Source: Thiocapsa rosea (GTDB lineage: Bacteria > Pseudomonadota > Gammaproteobacteria > Chromatiales > Chromatiaceae). Taken from it: a stretch of 64,000 nt of DNA. The notes beneath the pieces are model-generated. The model was not told the origin of the DNA, made no database searches, and worked only from the letters and a program-made list of their open reading frames with translations. The position numbers and the translations under genes were made by a program. The stretch spans positions 5,188,501 to 5,252,500 of the forward strand of contig NZ_RBXL01000001.1 in assembly GCF_003634315.1 (NCBI RefSeq). Reading direction: 5' to 3'. This document shows positions 39,105-50,673 of the stretch, one piece after another; the first letter of the stretch is position 1; every line of letters begins with the position of its first letter.

Positions 39105-41060
39105 CTATCGAGCGTGATCGGTCGTCGGCCTGCTGCTCGAAGGCGCATCCAGATCCAACAGGCTGTCGCGAAACACCCGATGCTCGTCGCCGATGCGGCG
39201 ACAGTAGCCGATGCGGTCGAAGAACTCGAGGATCTGGATCGCGACCTTGCGCCCGATACCCAGGGCATCGCGGAAGGCCGCAGCCCGGGCGGCACCCTCG
39301 CGCTCCTGCAGGTCGCGCGCCAGCGTCGACATGTGCGCGACCGCCGAGCGCGTGAAGAAATGGTCGTGCGCCACCTGAAAGACCTCGCCCATGCCGGCGA
39401 GCTGCTTGAGCAATCGACGGATCGCATTTTCGTCGCTGCCGAGCGCACCGGCAAGATCCCGCACGCGCGGCGGGTTGAAGGGCTGTGCGTCGAGCTGCGG
39501 GAAGATCCGCTCGCGCCACAGACGCTCCGCCTCCGGAGACAGGCGCACGGCGTGATCCGGCAGATGCATGTAGGGGCCGCTGCGCATGAGCCGCCCGGAA
39601 CGGATCAAGGCGTCCGACAGGGCAGCAAACTCCGGACGTGCCAAGCGGGGTGCCGCCATCCGGCGCAGGCGTTCGCGATCCGGCCCGAGTCGTTCCGGGG
39701 CCTTCTCGTGCTCCTCGGCCAGTGTCTGCAGGATCCGCGCTTGCCACGCCTGCCAGACGTCGACCGAGAAGAGCATGCCGCCGGCGGACGCACCGACGGC
39801 GACCGTCTCGGGCAAAGCGGCGAGGTCGGCCAAGGTCGCGGGATCCAGGTTCCAGTGTCGGGCCAGTCGGTCAAGGCCGAGGCCCTCGTTGGCCAGCGGC
39901 AGGGCACGCGCGACGGCCGTCGTCACCTCGGGTTCGGCGAAGGCACCGAGCAAGGCGAGCCGCTGCGGCCGGCGTCGCCCGCGGGTCGGCGGCTCGGGAT
40001 CCAGGACGCGCCCGCCGCCCAAGGTCTGCCGGGCGGATTGATCCCGCAGGATAAAACGATCCCCGCGCAAGGCGCCGACCGGTTCGTCGAGCACCAGCTG
40101 GACCAACCCGATACCGCCTGGCTCGATGACATCGCCCTCCAGGACGGCGACCCGGCCGGTCAGGTGCGCGGCACCGAGGTGACAGTGCACCGGCGTCCAG
40201 TGACGCAGGGCCCGGGCGGCATCGGGCAGAACGCGGAGGCGCGCGTCGAAACGCCGAGTCGGGAGATGCAGATCCGGCGCGACGACCCACTCCCCGCGCC
40301 GGATCTCGGTGTGATGGAGCTCGGAGCCGGCCAGGTTCAGAGCACAGCGTTGACCGGCGACTCCGATCTCGGCGGGTTCGTTCTGCGCATGCAGACCCCG
40401 GATTCGTGCCTCGCGGCCCGACGGGGTCAGTCGCAGCAGGTCGCCCGGTCGCACATGGCCGCTATGGACGGTACCGGTGACGACGATTCCGGTACCGGAC
40501 AGGGTAAAGGCACGATCCACCGCGAGGCGAAACCGCCGGTCGTCGATGCGGTCCGAGCGCGGCGGGACGGCGGCATGCAGATGGGTGCGCAGGTCGGCGA
40601 CTCCCTCTCCCGTGACAACGCTGACCGGGAACAGAGGAGCGGCGGCCAGACCGGTCCGGCTCAAGAGACCCCGCACATCGACTTCGACCTCGGCGAGACG
40701 CTGCGCCGAGACTCGGTCGGTCTTGGTCAGGGCGACCGCACCGCATTCCAGGCCCAGCAAATCCAAGACCTGCAAGTGCTCGCGCGTCTGCGGCATCGGC
40801 CCGTCGTCTGCGGCGACCACCAAAAGGACGAAGTCGATCCCGGTCGCACCGGCGACCATGGTGTGCACCAGTCGCTCGTGACCGGGGACGTCGATGAAGC
40901 CCAGAATCCCGCCGGTCTCGCGCGACTGATACGCGTAGCCCAGCTCCAGCGTGATGCCGCGGGCCTTTTCCTCGGGCAGCCGGTCCGTGTCCACGCCGGT
41001 CAGCGCCCGCACCAGTGCGGTCTTGCCGTGGTCGATATGTCCGGCCGTTCCGACGATCAT
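39105..41060 (-). CDS. selB: Selenocysteine-specific elongation factor
   Basis: GTPase that delivers Sec-tRNA to UGA codons by binding the SECIS hairpin. ATG at 41060 overlaps the selA stop and gives 651 aa. The GTPase domain shows [20 protein letters not shown] and TKTD; the C-terminal half (about 400-640) holds winged-helix repeats that bind SECIS RNA. The frame continues upstream to 41321 but that part overlaps selA and was rejected. Confidence 0.95.
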   Translation of the reverse strand: MIVGTAGHIDHGKTALVRALTGVDTDRLPEEKARGITLELGYAYQSRETGGILGFIDVPGHERLVHTMVAGATGIDFVLLVVAADDGPMPQTREHLQVLDLLGLECGAVALTKTDRVSAQRLAEVEVDVRGLLSRTGLAAAPLFPVSVVTGEGVADLRTHLHAAVPPRSDRIDDRRFRLAVDRAFTLSGTGIVVTGTVHSGHVRPGDLLRLTPSGREARIRGLHAQNEPAEIGVAGQRCALNLAGSELHHTEIRRGEWVVAPDLHLPTRRFDARLRVLPDAARALRHWTPVHCHLGAAHLTGRVAVLEGDVIEPGGIGLVQLVLDEPVGALRGDRFILRDQSARQTLGGGRVLDPEPPTRGRRRPQRLALLGAFAEPEVTTAVARALPLANEGLGLDRLARHWNLDPATLADLAALPETVAVGASAGGMLFSVDVWQAWQARILQTLAEEHEKAPERLGPDRERLRRMAAPRLARPEFAALSDALIRSGRLMRSGPYMHLPDHAVRLSPEAERLWRERIFPQLDAQPFNPPRVRDLAGALGSDENAIRRLLKQLAGMGEVFQVAHDHFFTRSAVAHMSTLARDLQEREGAARAAAFRDALGIGRKVAIQILEFFDRIGYCRRIGDEHRVFRDSLLDLDAPSSSRPTTDHAR

Positions 41061-42463
41061 GGCCGGCACAACCCGGCGAGCTGGGCGCAAAAGCCCGCTT
41101 CGTCGTCCAGGCAGCGCAGGTCGAGGAAGAGGACACCGCCCTCGAGCCTCCCGATGACCGGGGTCGGCAGGCCGCGCAGAGCCGCCTCCAGCTCGCGCAG
41201 CACCGCAGACTGCCGGCGAGGCGCACGTACGGCGATCGCCCGGCTCGGGAGCCGCTCCAGGGGCAGCGCACCGCTGCCGATCTGACTCCCGGTCGGCTCG
41301 CTGCTCAAGGCCAACGGCCAACCACTCAGGGCCTGCTGCATGGAGGGCAGCAGCCGCTCCACCTGCGCCGCGATCTCCTCGGCCGTACGGGTCAGCAGTC
41401 GCAGCGTCGGCAACCGCTCGGGCAAACGCTCGGGATCTCGATAAAGCCGCAGGACGGCCTCGAGGGCCGCAAGAGTAATCTTGCCCACCCGCAGGACCCG
41501 CTTGAGCGGGTTTTTCTTGATCCGGGCGATCAGGTCGGCACGCCCGACCAGGATCCCGGCCTGCGGACCGCCGAGAAGCTTGTCGCCGCTGAAGGTGACC
41601 AGATCTGCACCCTGGCGCAAAGCAGCCTGCGGCGTCGGTTCCGCGGGCAGGCCGAAGCGCGCCAGGTCCACCAGTGTCCCGCTGCCCAGATCCACGGCGA
41701 AGGGGACGCCGTGCCCCCGGGCGATGCGGGCCAGCTCGACCTCGGACACCCGGGCAGTGAACCCTTGGATCGCGAAATTGCTGGTGTGCACCCGCATCAG
41801 CAAGCCCGTGCGGGGACCCAGGGCATCCGCATAGTCGTGAGTGTGGGTACGGTTGGTGGTGCCGACCTCTTTGAGACGCGCACCGGCGCGCGTCATGATG
41901 TCCGGGATACGGAAGGCGCCGCCGATCTCCACCAGCTCGCCGCGCGAGACGATCACCTCTTTGCGCGACGCCAGGCTGTTGAGCAACAGAAACACCGCCG
42001 CAGCATTGTTGTTGACGACGGTAGCCGCCTCGGCCCCGGTCAGCTCCCGGAGCCAGCCCTCGACGACCCGGTCCCGGTCGCCGCGGCGTCCGTCGTCCAG
42101 GTCGTACTCCAGTGCGCAGGGCTCGCGTGCCGCCGACGTCAGGGCCTCGATTGCCTCCTCCGGCAGATTAGCCCGCCCGAGATTGGTATGCAGCACGGTC
42201 CCCGTGAGATTGAAGACCCGACGCAGCCGCGGGGCATGGCTGCGTGCCAGAGCTGCCGCCAACCCGGCCGCGAACGGATGCTGGGCAAAGACATCGTCGG
42301 CCGGCCAACCATCGCCGGGGCCGCCACGCCATTCGGCGAGCTGCGTACGCACCTCCGCGAGCACGGCCGGCCGGCCGTACTCGGCCAACAGCGGGACGAG
42401 CGCGGGCCAGCCCAGGATACGATCGACGGACGGGGGACGCTGGTGCGCGGGTAGGCTATCCAA
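41057..42463 (-). CDS. selA: L-seryl-tRNA(Sec) selenium transferase
   Basis: PLP enzyme converting Ser-tRNA-Sec to Sec-tRNA-Sec. It has 468 aa. It shows [58 protein letters not shown] and the PLP lysine in [14 protein letters not shown]. It is coupled to selB (ATGA) and follows fdhE by 43 bp. Confidence 0.95.
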   Translation of the reverse strand: MDSLPAHQRPPSVDRILGWPALVPLLAEYGRPAVLAEVRTQLAEWRGGPGDGWPADDVFAQHPFAAGLAAALARSHAPRLRRVFNLTGTVLHTNLGRANLPEEAIEALTSAAREPCALEYDLDDGRRGDRDRVVEGWLRELTGAEAATVVNNNAAAVFLLLNSLASRKEVIVSRGELVEIGGAFRIPDIMTRAGARLKEVGTTNRTHTHDYADALGPRTGLLMRVHTSNFAIQGFTARVSEVELARIARGHGVPFAVDLGSGTLVDLARFGLPAEPTPQAALRQGADLVTFSGDKLLGGPQAGILVGRADLIARIKKNPLKRVLRVGKITLAALEAVLRLYRDPERLPERLPTLRLLTRTAEEIAAQVERLLPSMQQALSGWPLALSSEPTGSQIGSGALPLERLPSRAIAVRAPRRQSAVLRELEAALRGLPTPVIGRLEGGVLFLDLRCLDDEAGFCAQLAGLCRP

Positions 42464-42506
42464 GAAAGACGATCCTTAGAGGGACGAGAGGCTGGGGCCG
42501 GCCGGA

Positions 42507-43448
42507 CTAGGCGGAAGTCGCCGGGGCCTCGGGTTGGATCATCATGAAGTTGATGCCCGCCCGGGTAAACCCCTCCTGATCCACCAGCCAATCCAGGGCC
42601 ATGGTTGCCAGATCGTCGGCCCACGGATCGACCCCGAGATCCTTGTCCATCCTGCAGATCTTCAGGTAGCTGCGACACTCGGGACAGGCTTCGGCCTTGA
42701 CCGCCTCGCCCCGGGACTCGAGGCCCAAATAGGTGATGCCCCGGCTGTTGTTGCATTGGCTGCATTGACTGCGCACCAAACGCCACTCGCTGGCGCAGAG
42801 TCCGCAATGCAGATAGCGAGCACCGTCCTCGGCACCGCCGACGCGCACGATGGAGGCAACCGGCGGACTAGCGCAAACCGGGCAAAGACCGGCACCGGCG
42901 GGCGGTCCGACATCATCCGGGTTCAGGCGCGCGGCCTGCGAGGTCCAGGCGACCTGCATTGCAGCGCCGATCAAGGGTGCGCAGGCGAGATCGGGCAGCT
43001 CGGTGGCGTCCGGATCCAGCAGCAGGTGACCCTGCTCCGCCAGCCAGACATCCCCGGAGGCTAGGATGCGCGCGCAGGCGGCCTTCGCCTGATCGGGCAA
43101 TAGATCGGGCGACGCCGCGGTCAGGTGTTCGGCAAGACTCCGAGCAAGTGCGGCCCAGTGCGGATCGGGTTGCCAGCCCGGATGCGCCAAGGGCGGCATC
43201 CCGCCGATCCGACATTGATCCAGGAGTGCGCGCAAGTCACGACCCGAGGCCGTCGACCGGTCCAAAACATCTTGCTGCGCCTCGGCGAGGACTGCGGCAA
43301 AGCGGAGGAAAGCCCCCAGGTCGTGGCCCTCGGCCAAGGCCCTCGCACGCCCTGCCCGCCGGGCGAACAGGTCCGGCGACGGGAGACGCAGCGCGGGAAT
43401 CTCGCGAACGGCGCCGATCAATTCAGGTTGCAGTAAGGCACTCGGCAT
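42507..43448 (-). CDS. fdhE: Formate dehydrogenase accessory protein
   Basis: A 313-aa cytoplasmic maturation factor for respiratory formate dehydrogenase. The C-terminal half has four rubredoxin-like Cys pairs: CPVCASPP, CGLCASEW, CSQCNN and CPECRSY, followed by the family ending DLATMALDWLVDQEGF. It lies between the fdn structural genes and selA, coupling enzyme maturation to selenocysteine supply. Confidence 0.92.
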   Translation of the reverse strand: MPSALLQPELIGAVREIPALRLPSPDLFARRAGRARALAEGHDLGAFLRFAAVLAEAQQDVLDRSTASGRDLRALLDQCRIGGMPPLAHPGWQPDPHWAALARSLAEHLTAASPDLLPDQAKAACARILASGDVWLAEQGHLLLDPDATELPDLACAPLIGAAMQVAWTSQAARLNPDDVGPPAGAGLCPVCASPPVASIVRVGGAEDGARYLHCGLCASEWRLVRSQCSQCNNSRGITYLGLESRGEAVKAEACPECRSYLKICRMDKDLGVDPWADDLATMALDWLVDQEGFTRAGINFMMIQPEAPATSA

Positions 43449-43634
43449 CGAGGATGACCCCTGTCTGGTATCGCTAACGCGGCGCGAGAAGGACCTCGGC
43501 CACCCTGTCGTTGCGCCCGTTGTGCCGTTGCGGCACAGGGGCTGGTTTCAGGATCTCGAGGTGAGCCCGCTCGCCGCGCATCGGACCCTGCCGGAGACAC
43601 CGAACGGATCGGCCCCTCCGCTATCGGCGGCTAC

Positions 43635-44258
43635 TCATGGCTCCTTGGTCGCCTCGTTGAACCAATCTCGGTGATGCTGTTTCGCCCAGGGGCGCGTCAC
43701 GGTCCCGTACCACATGGCCCGAATCGTCCCTTTCGTCCAGATGGCGGCATAGATATGCATCATGATGAGCGCGATCATAACCACCGAGGTCGCGGCATGC
43801 ACCACGGCCGCGAGTCGGACCAGCTCGACCGAGAAGCTGAACCAACTGCGCCACAGCCCGATGCCGGAGAGGGTGAGTAGGATCATGCAGATCACCAACA
43901 ACCAGAACAGCAGCTTCTGTCCGCCGTTGTATTTGCCCTGTGCCGGCATCTTGTGGTCGTCGCCCTCGGCCATCTCGCCGATACGACGCAGCCATGCCCA
44001 ATCCTTCGCACCCATGAGATTCAGAGTCCAGAAGCGAATCATCATAAACAGGAAGGCAACGGACATCAGCACGCCCACATAGGGGTGCAGGATGCGTGTC
44101 CACACCCCCCCTCCGAACAGTTGGGTCAGCGGCCAGAAGGCCGGATGGAACAGGGCCAGACCGGAGAGTGCGAGCAGGATGAAGGTGATGCCAACCACCC
44201 AATGGTTGACGCGCTCTCCCGTGGTGTAGCGGATGAGGTCGTTCGGGTCGCGTTTCAT
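43635..44258 (-). CDS. fdnI: Formate dehydrogenase cytochrome b subunit
   Basis: A 207-aa membrane cytochrome b556 with four hydrophobic segments. His residues lie in [23 protein letters not shown] and [20 protein letters not shown], matching the heme ligands of FdnI. It passes electrons from FdnH to quinone. Its ATG overlaps the fdnH stop. Confidence 0.92.
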   Translation of the reverse strand: MKRDPNDLIRYTTGERVNHWVVGITFILLALSGLALFHPAFWPLTQLFGGGVWTRILHPYVGVLMSVAFLFMMIRFWTLNLMGAKDWAWLRRIGEMAEGDDHKMPAQGKYNGGQKLLFWLLVICMILLTLSGIGLWRSWFSFSVELVRLAAVVHAATSVVMIALIMMHIYAAIWTKGTIRAMWYGTVTRPWAKQHHRDWFNEATKEP

Positions 44259-45133
44259 TTCTCGAACTCCTTCTCGGTCTCTTTCGAGACCTCGTTCGGG
44301 CCCTTGGCGATATAGTGGAAGAGGCTCGCCAGAGTGACGGCCGCCAGCGCGCCGATGGCCAGCGGCTTGGCGAAGCCTTTCCAGAGCTCGACCAGCGGAT
44401 CGATGGTCGGATTCTTCGGAAGACCCGAGTAGAGTCCCGGCTCATCGGCATGCTGCAGGACATACATGACGTTGGTTCCGCCGACCCCCGGAGCGTCGTA
44501 GAGCCCGGCGTTCATGTATCCCCGCTCCTGGAGCTGCCCGACGCGTGCCTCGGCGTAATGGGCCATGTCGTCCTTCGACCCGAAGACGATCGCCCCGGTC
44601 GGACAGGTCTTGACGCAAGCCGGCTCCAGACCCACGGCCACCCGATCCGAGCAGAGCGTGCACTTGTACGCCTTCTGATCGACCGGGGAGAGCCGGGGAA
44701 TGTCGAACGGACAACCGGTGATGCAGTAACCGCAGCCGATACAGTGCTCCTGATTGAAGTCAACGATACCGTTGGCATAGCGCACGACGGCACCGGGTGC
44801 CGGACACGCCTTCAGGCAGCCCGGATCGGCACAGTGCATGCAGCCGTCCTTGCGGATCAGCCACTCCAACCGACCGGGCTGAACTTCCACCTCCGCAAAG
44901 CGCATCACCGTCCAGGAGGCGTCGCCCAGGTCCGCCGGGTTGTCGTAGACACCGACGTTGTTGCCGATGGCCGGATGCAGGTCGTTCCATTGCGCGCAGG
45001 CCACCTGGCATGCCTTGCAGCCGATGCACTTGGTCACATCGATCAGCTTGGCCACCTCGAGCGGTTGGCGAACCCCGGGGGGCGGTGTCGTCGTGGCCGA
45101 GCGGGCCTCGACGGCGAGGGATTGCATGGTCAT
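44255..45133 (-). CDS. fdnH: Formate dehydrogenase iron-sulfur subunit
   Basis: A 292-aa electron-transfer subunit with four ferredoxin-type clusters: [35 protein letters not shown] and [22 protein letters not shown]-terminal membrane anchor follows ([17 protein letters not shown]). It links the molybdenum subunit to cytochrome FdnI. Confidence 0.95.
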   Translation of the reverse strand: MTMQSLAVEARSATTTPPPGVRQPLEVAKLIDVTKCIGCKACQVACAQWNDLHPAIGNNVGVYDNPADLGDASWTVMRFAEVEVQPGRLEWLIRKDGCMHCADPGCLKACPAPGAVVRYANGIVDFNQEHCIGCGYCITGCPFDIPRLSPVDQKAYKCTLCSDRVAVGLEPACVKTCPTGAIVFGSKDDMAHYAEARVGQLQERGYMNAGLYDAPGVGGTNVMYVLQHADEPGLYSGLPKNPTIDPLVELWKGFAKPLAIGALAAVTLASLFHYIAKGPNEVSKETEKEFEK

Positions 45134-45143
45134 GACCGCCTCC

Positions 45144-48100
45144 TCAGACCTTTTCCACGTTGACGAGGAACGCCTTGAACTCCGGCGTCTGCGAGTTGGC
45201 GTCGCCGACGAAGGGCGTCAGCCGGTTGGCCAGGAAGCCCGGCTTGGCAACCCCCACGAACCCCCAATGGATCGGGATTCCGACGGTATGTACCCGCCGG
45301 CCGTGGACATCCAAGGGTCGCAGCCGCTTGGTCACCACGGCCACCGCCAGGATCCGACCGCGCTTCGAGGTCACCTTCACCAAGTCACCGGCAGCGATGC
45401 CTTTCTCCGCCGCGAGCTCCTCGTCGACCTCGACGAACTGCGACGGCTGCAGGACCGCGCTGGAGCGAACGTTCTTGGTCCAGAAGTGCTGATGCTCGGT
45501 CACGCGATAGGTGGTGCCGACATAGGGGAAGTCCTCCGCGCTCCCCAGTTGCTTGGCGTCGTACTCGAACAGGCGCGCGCCCGGGTTGCTGGTCGCGAGC
45601 GGGTTCTCCGGATGCAGCGGGTTGATGCCGAGCGGCGTCTCGAAAGGCTCGTAGTGTTCCGGAAGCGGTCCTTCGGCCATGCCCTTGAGCGCGAACAGAT
45701 GGCCCACGCCGTCCGGCAGCATGATAAAGGGACCGACGTCCAGCTCCGGGGCCGCGTCGGGTCGCATGTCCGGCACGTCGTTGCCGGCCCACCGGGTCCC
45801 GTTCCAGGCGATGGTCTGGCGGGTCGCATCCCAAGGCTTGCCGGCGGTATCGCAGTTGGCTCGGTTGTAGAGCACGCGGCGGTTGGCCGGCCAAGCGAAC
45901 CCCCACTGCGGATAGAAGCCGAGACCGGACGGATCCGCGGTATCGCGACGTGCCATCAGGTTGCCGTCCTGGCTCCAGCTCCCGCAATAGAGCCAGTTGC
46001 CGGAGGCGGTGGTGCCGTCGTCTCGCAACTGGGCGAAGCCCGCAAGCTGATCCCCGGCCTTGACCAGGATCTTGGTCGGATCCTTGGGGTCCGGCAGATC
46101 AGCCAAGGCGCGTCCCGAGAACTCCTTGGCGAGCTCCTCGGGGCTGGGGGCCAAAGGCTGCCCGTAGTCCCAAGTCAGGTTCGTCACCGGATCGGCAAAG
46201 GTGCCGCCCTCCTGCTCGTAGAGACGCCGCAGCCGGTAGAAGATGCCCGCGATGATCTGCAGATCGCTCTTGGCCTCCCCCGGCGGATCCGCAGCCTTCC
46301 AGTGCCACTGCAACACCCGACTCGAGTTGGTGAAGGAGCCGTTCTCTTCGACGAAGCAGGTCGAGGGGAGGCGGAACACCTCGGTCTCGATGCCGCTCGG
46401 CTCGACATTGTTGTAGACGCCGTAGTTGGCCCAGAACTCGGAGGTCTCGGTCACGAGCGGATCGACGACCACCATGAACTTGAGCTTCGCCAGGCCCTCG
46501 CCGACCTTCTGAACGCAGGGCACCGCCGCCAAGGGATTGAAGCCCTGGCAAATGAAGCCGTTCATCTTCCCCTGATGCATGTTCTCGAACATCTGCAACA
46601 CGTCGTAGGGTTTGTCGAGCTTCGGGAACCAGTCATAGCGGAAGTTGTTCTCGGCGGTGGCCGCCCCGCCGTAAAGCGCCTTGGCCAGCGAGACCCGAAA
46701 CTTCGGGAAATTCTGCCAAAAGCTCATCTGGTTGGGACGCAGTGGTTTGGGCGAGCGGGCGTCGAGATACGCTTGCCAATCCTGCTCCCCGTCGGAGGCC
46801 AGCCGCAGGTAACCCGGCAGCATGTTGGTGATCAGGTTCATGTCCGTGATGCCCTGGACGTTGGCATGACCGCGCAAGGCATTGATGCCGCCGCCGACTC
46901 GGCCCATGTTGCCGAGCAGCAGTTGGATCATGGCCATCGCCCGGATCGTCTGAGATCCGGTGGTGTGCTGCGTCCAGCCCAAGGCATAGAGGATGGTCAT
47001 GGTCTTGTCCGGCGTCGCGGTCGCGGCGATCGCTTCGCAGACCGTGATGAAGTCCTCCTCCGAGGTGCCGCACACGTCCTTGACCAAGGCCGGTGTATAG
47101 CGGGCGTAATGCTGCTTCATGAGCCGGTAGACCGACCGCGGGTGAGTCAGGGTCGGATCGGAGATCACGAAGCCGTCCTCCCCGATCTCGTAGTCCCAGG
47201 ACTCGCGGTCGTACTTGCGCTGTGCCGCGTCGTAGCCCGAGAAGATCCCGTCCTCGAAGGCGAAATCCTCCCGCACGAGGTAGGACACGTTCGTGTACCG
47301 GCGAACGTACTCGTGATGGATCTTGTCGTTGTCGAGCAGGTAGTTGATCACCCCGCCCAGGAACGCGATGTCCGAGCCGCTGCGCAGCGGTGCATAAAAA
47401 TCGGAGACAGCCGCGGAACGCGTGAAACGCGGGTCCACGACCACGAGCTTGGCCTTACGGCGTGTCTGGGCCTCGATGACCCACTTGAAGCCGCACGGAT
47501 GTGCCTCGGCTGCATTGCCGCCCATGACGAGCACCAGATCGGCATTCTTGATGTCGACCCAATGGTTGGTCATCGCGCCACGCCCAAACGTCGGAGCCAG
47601 ACTGGCCACCGTCGGGGCATGTCAAATGCGTGCTTGGGTATCGACGGAAACGATGCCGAGTCCGCGTGTCATCTTGGCGGTCAGGTAGCCCGCCTCGTTG
47701 CTGACCGCGCTGCTGGCCAGCAGACCCATGGTGGGCCAGCGGTTGACGGTCTCGCCATCGGCGTTGGTCATGGCGAAGTGCGCGTCGCGGTCATTCTTCA
47801 TCAGGCGCGCGATTCGCTCGAAGGCATCGTCCCAAGAGATGCGCTGCCACTCGCTCGAGCCGGCGGCCCGGTACTCCGGATAGCGGAGACGGTTCTCGCT
47901 GCGGACGAAATCGAGCAGGCCCGCGCCCTTCGGGCAGAGTGTGCCGCGGTTGACCGGATGATCCGGATCGCCCTCGATGTGCACGATGTCCGCCTTGGCG
48001 TTCTTCCCACCGCTGCCGAGGGTGTAGATGATGACGCCGCAACTCACCGAGCAGTAGGGACAGGTATTCCGTGTCTCCATGGTACGGTCGAGCTTGAAGG

Positions 48101-48209
48101 CACGGGCCGACGCCAGTGCGGGCGCGGGCGAAAACCCGAGCGCCGCCAGGCTGGAGGCTCCGGCCCCTGCCGCGCAGACGCGAAAAAAACCTCGACGGGA
48201 TAGTTGCAT
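45144..48209 (-). CDS. fdnG: Selenocysteine-containing formate dehydrogenase catalytic subunit (Sec196)
   Basis: Periplasm-facing molybdenum enzyme oxidising formate; 1021 aa when TGA at 47624-47622 is read as selenocysteine. The N-terminus has a Tat signal ([13 protein letters not shown]) and the 4Fe-4S motif CPYCSVSCG. The context of the TGA is QARI[18 protein letters not shown], exactly the FdnG/FdoG site, and reading continues uninterrupted in the same frame. A SECIS hairpin follows immediately, and selA, selB, selC and selD are downstream. AAAGGAGAT precedes the ATG. Read without Sec it would look like two genes. Confidence 0.96.
47586..47624 (-). promoter_or_regulatory. SECIS element of fdnG
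   Basis: Just after the TGA the minus strand reads GGTGGCCAGTCTGGCTCC, where GCCA pairs with TGGC around a GTC loop flanked by GG/CC. E. coli fdnG has the parallel GGTAGCAAGTCTTGCTCC. The GU-containing loop and the spacing from the UGA match bacterial SECIS rules for SelB binding. Confidence 0.85.
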
Positions 48210-49088
48210 GGATCGGGATCTCCTTTGGTGCGGGTCGTCACTTTCCAGTCCTGTTCACCGAGCCTCGCCTGACGTGGATACGGACCGGAACCGGACTTGG
48301 ATTCGATGGCGACTATTTCATTAATTGCTTAAGTTCTTTTTTAATAACCATAGCTGCATTGAATCAATCCTGACTGTACTGCACAACGATGACGCAATAT
48401 TCAATGAGCGCTTCAGCCAGCTTCAGCCAATACCCTATTATCGGCGGGGAGTATGTTACTCGTCTACCGACGAAGTCAATTGAGAGGATGTTAAAGAACC
48501 TTTTTGGACGAACCGCAGTTCCTCTTGGCGAAACAGCACTCCCGCGATCCGGATCAAGCGGATTTCGGCCAGCCGTCGGGCGACGGAATAGGATACTTTA
48601 GGGGTCGGCGCCGAGACGGTCCTCTTGCGGAGGAGATACCGGTTTCAGGATTAGGCTCAGGTGGATAACATCACCGACGCTGCCGTCGCGTATAGATCGG
48701 GAGTGCCGCGACCGACATCCGTCCGACCGCAAACAGCGCCCATCGGGGCAGCCAAGCCCGATGGCGAGGGAGCCGCGCGTGACCGAGCGCAGGGACCTGG
48801 AGAAGCGCCTGCGGGGCCTGGGGCAGAAAACGGGGGCCAAGCGCGGGCGCAAGCTGAACACAGCCTACGACCGAATTCTGATCGAGCCGAGTGCACAGCT
48901 CGAAGCCAGGGAGTCGTCGGGTCCGGGGGGACTCCTGCCGCACGGGACCTACCGGCTCATGAAGCCGCGTTGGTGGTGGCGAATTCCGCCACCTTACCTA
49001 GTCTCGACTTTGGCCATTTCCGAGCCTCGGCGGGAGGGCTGCGGGTGGTATCGTCCGATGTCGACCAAAACCTCGGACATGCCCGCGG
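48210..49088. other. Intergenic region between fdnG and the island debris
   Basis: Positions 48305-48530 are AT-rich and hold the probable fdnG promoter on the minus strand. From 48660 the sequence turns GC-rich with several overlapping frames; the plus frame around 48780-48920 (DLEKRLRGLGQKTGAKRGRK) is not recognisable. Together it looks like decayed mobile DNA marking the left part of the island. Confidence 0.4.
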
Positions 49089-49542
49089 ATGTTCCCTCTG
49101 CCAGCCTCGATTGTCCCTGTTCTGCAGCCCTTTGCCGGCCTGTTCACCGCGCCGACCCTGGCGCATCTGCACGTCTTGCTGATGGGAACGCTGCTGGCGC
49201 TAGGGCCGCGCACGGTGATTGCGGTGCTGCGGGCGAGGGGCTGAGCGCGGAGCGGCGCTTCGAGCGTTAGCATCGGGTGCTGAATCGGGCGCGCTGGTCG
49301 TCGCGCCAAGGGGCGCGGATTCTGCTGGGGCTGTTGCTCGGGATGTTGCCGGCGCAGGTGCCTCAAAGCCCACGCCATCTTCTCCGATTGCCTGGCCCTC
49401 GTGCAGAGCACGATTTGGGCCGAGGAGAAGTACGTCAACTCAAGGCCCGAGGAGGAGATGGTCCTAATTTCGTCCAAGCGCCGGTCGCCGCGAGTTGCTC
49501 CAGCAGGCGATCCTAAGATTGGCTCAAGTCGAGTTGATCTGA
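49089..49542 (+). pseudogene. Transposase remnant (IS701-like), internally deleted and frameshifted
   Basis: Frame 1 from the ATG at 49089 reads VPVLQPFAGLFTAPTLAHLH and TLLALGPRTVIAVLRARG, then a frameshift. The next frame gives GLSAERRFER, a stop, then HRVLNRARWSSRQGARILLG. A junction near 49360 joins this to the C-terminus (LKAHAIFSDCLALV, TIWAEEKYVNSRPEEEMVLI), and after another shift LLQQAILRLAQVELI ends at 49542. Start and end match large DDE transposases of the IS701/IS4 type, but most of the catalytic core is missing. No inverted repeats were found. Confidence 0.75.
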
Positions 49543-49659
49543 TACTCCCAGTCGTAGCCAGACTACGACAACGACAATTTATTCAAGCAACCCCAATCAC
49601 CCGTTGTGTCATCCAGCATGAGATGCCCCCGGCTACCCTCCCCCCTTGCCTCTCCGGAC

Positions 49660-49790
49660 TCCTCCCGTGCGCTGAACGCTTCCGGCATGTGCGAGATCAG
49701 CGTCATTGTATCGACCGGCTCGCCATCGATCCGCACCTGCAGCGCGGCGTAGCGGTCGAGGTCGGCTTTCAAGCTGACCGGACCCGGGCG
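49660..49790 (-). pseudogene. DUF2274-like remnant from a conjugative element
   Basis: The minus strand encodes VSLKADLDRYAALQVRIDGE followed by PVDTMTLISHMPEAFSARE, resembling the C-terminal half of DUF2274 proteins that sit next to trbI in conjugation clusters. The N-terminal half is absent in this frame. It supports an origin of the region from an integrative conjugative element or plasmid. Confidence 0.5.
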
Positions 49791-49998
49791 ATCGACCGGG
49801 CGGCATCGCCATCGGTATCACCGCGGCAGCGATCGAAGCCACGCGTTCCGCCGCGACAGACGGTCGGAGCACGCGGGCGACGTGCATCATGCGCCCGTTG
49901 ACCGCGTTGCATGCGCGGCGTCTCCCGAAGGGCCCTCCGCGCAACAGCGTGAGTCACCTCCCCGGAGAAGATCCGCACGCACCCGATCCCGGACCGCA

Positions 49999-50673
49999 TC
50001 AAACGCCGCCCCCGCTGCGCCGATAACTCGGCCAGGTGAAGGACACCACGGCGGAGTCGCCTTCGCAGAGCCGGTCCATGATCCGCTCGCCGAGGTAACC
50101 CTCCATCTCCTCGTCGGTCAGGTTGCCGATCAGGATCGTGGCACGCAGGTTCGCATAACGCGTATCGAGCACGTCGAACAGCATCGCGCGGCGTTTGTCG
50201 TCGCTGCCGATCGTCAGTCCGACCTCGTCGAGCACCAGCAGGTCGGGGTCGGTCAGCATGGCCAGCGCTTCGCTCTCCGAGCACGCCGCCCGCGTCGCAT
50301 AGGTGTCGCGCACCGTGCGCAGCGCGGCCGGGACGGACATGAACAGCCCCGTGTGGCCGGCCCGGATCACATTCGCGAGGATGGCGCAGGCGAGATGGGT
50401 CTTGCCGGTACCGGGACCGCCAAGCAGGAGCAGGCTGTCGCCGTGACGGGCGCCGGCCGCAAAGCGCGCCGCGTAGCTGCGACAGACCCTCGAGGCCAAC
50501 TCCTGCTGCGGCGTCGTGGCCCGATAGCTATCGAAGGTCTTCGCGCGAAAGCGCGGGGGGATTCCGCAGCGTCCGACGGCCGATTCGAGCCGCCGTTGCG
50601 CCTCGTCCCGGCGTGCGGCCAGGAGTTGTCGGATCTCGCGGCGTCCATGCTCCGCCAGCTCCTCAAGCGACAT
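49999..50673 (-). CDS. DnaC/IstB-like helicase-loader ATPase
   Basis: An AAA+ ATPase of 224 aa from ATG at 50673 (MSLEELAEHGRREI); a longer frame to 50757 exists but overlaps the upstream gene by 95 bp. It has P-loop GGPGTGKTH, Walker B LLVLDEVG, and sensor-1 ATILIGNLTDEE, then ERIMDRLCEG. It most resembles DnaC-type loaders of phages and plasmids, which place the replicative helicase on DNA. IstB transposition helpers are similar, but no istA lies nearby. The partner is probably the HTH protein directly upstream. Confidence 0.85.
   Translation of the reverse strand: MSLEELAEHGRREIRQLLAARRDEAQRRLESAVGRCGIPPRFRAKTFDSYRATTPQQELASRVCRSYAARFAAGARHGDSLLLLGGPGTGKTHLACAILANVIRAGHTGLFMSVPAALRTVRDTYATRAACSESEALAMLTDPDLLVLDEVGLTIGSDDKRRAMLFDVLDTRYANLRATILIGNLTDEEMEGYLGERIMDRLCEGDSAVVSFTWPSYRRSGGGV

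Noticed and set aside
38580-41285. Long plus-strand frame opposite selB (901 codons)
   Set aside because: It is the mirror of a high-GC coding gene on the other strand; its translation has no recognisable domain, whereas the minus strand gives full SelB.
41061-41321. Extension of selB upstream of the ATG at 41060
   Set aside because: It overlaps selA; the GTPase motif begins right after the chosen ATG and the ATGA overlap is typical of coupled genes.
47610-47624. Apparent stop codon or frameshift splitting the formate dehydrogenase gene in two
   Set aside because: The TGA lies exactly at the FdnG selenocysteine site, reading continues in the same frame, a SECIS-like hairpin follows and all sel genes are nearby.
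44958-48203. Long plus-strand frame opposite fdnG and fdnH (1081 codons)
   Set aside because: Shadow frame created by codon bias; the minus strand has clear formate dehydrogenase domains.
49999-50673. IstB of an IS21-type transposon
   Set aside because: There is no istA transposase next to it and the upstream overlapping gene resembles a replication protein, so a DnaC-like loader is preferred.
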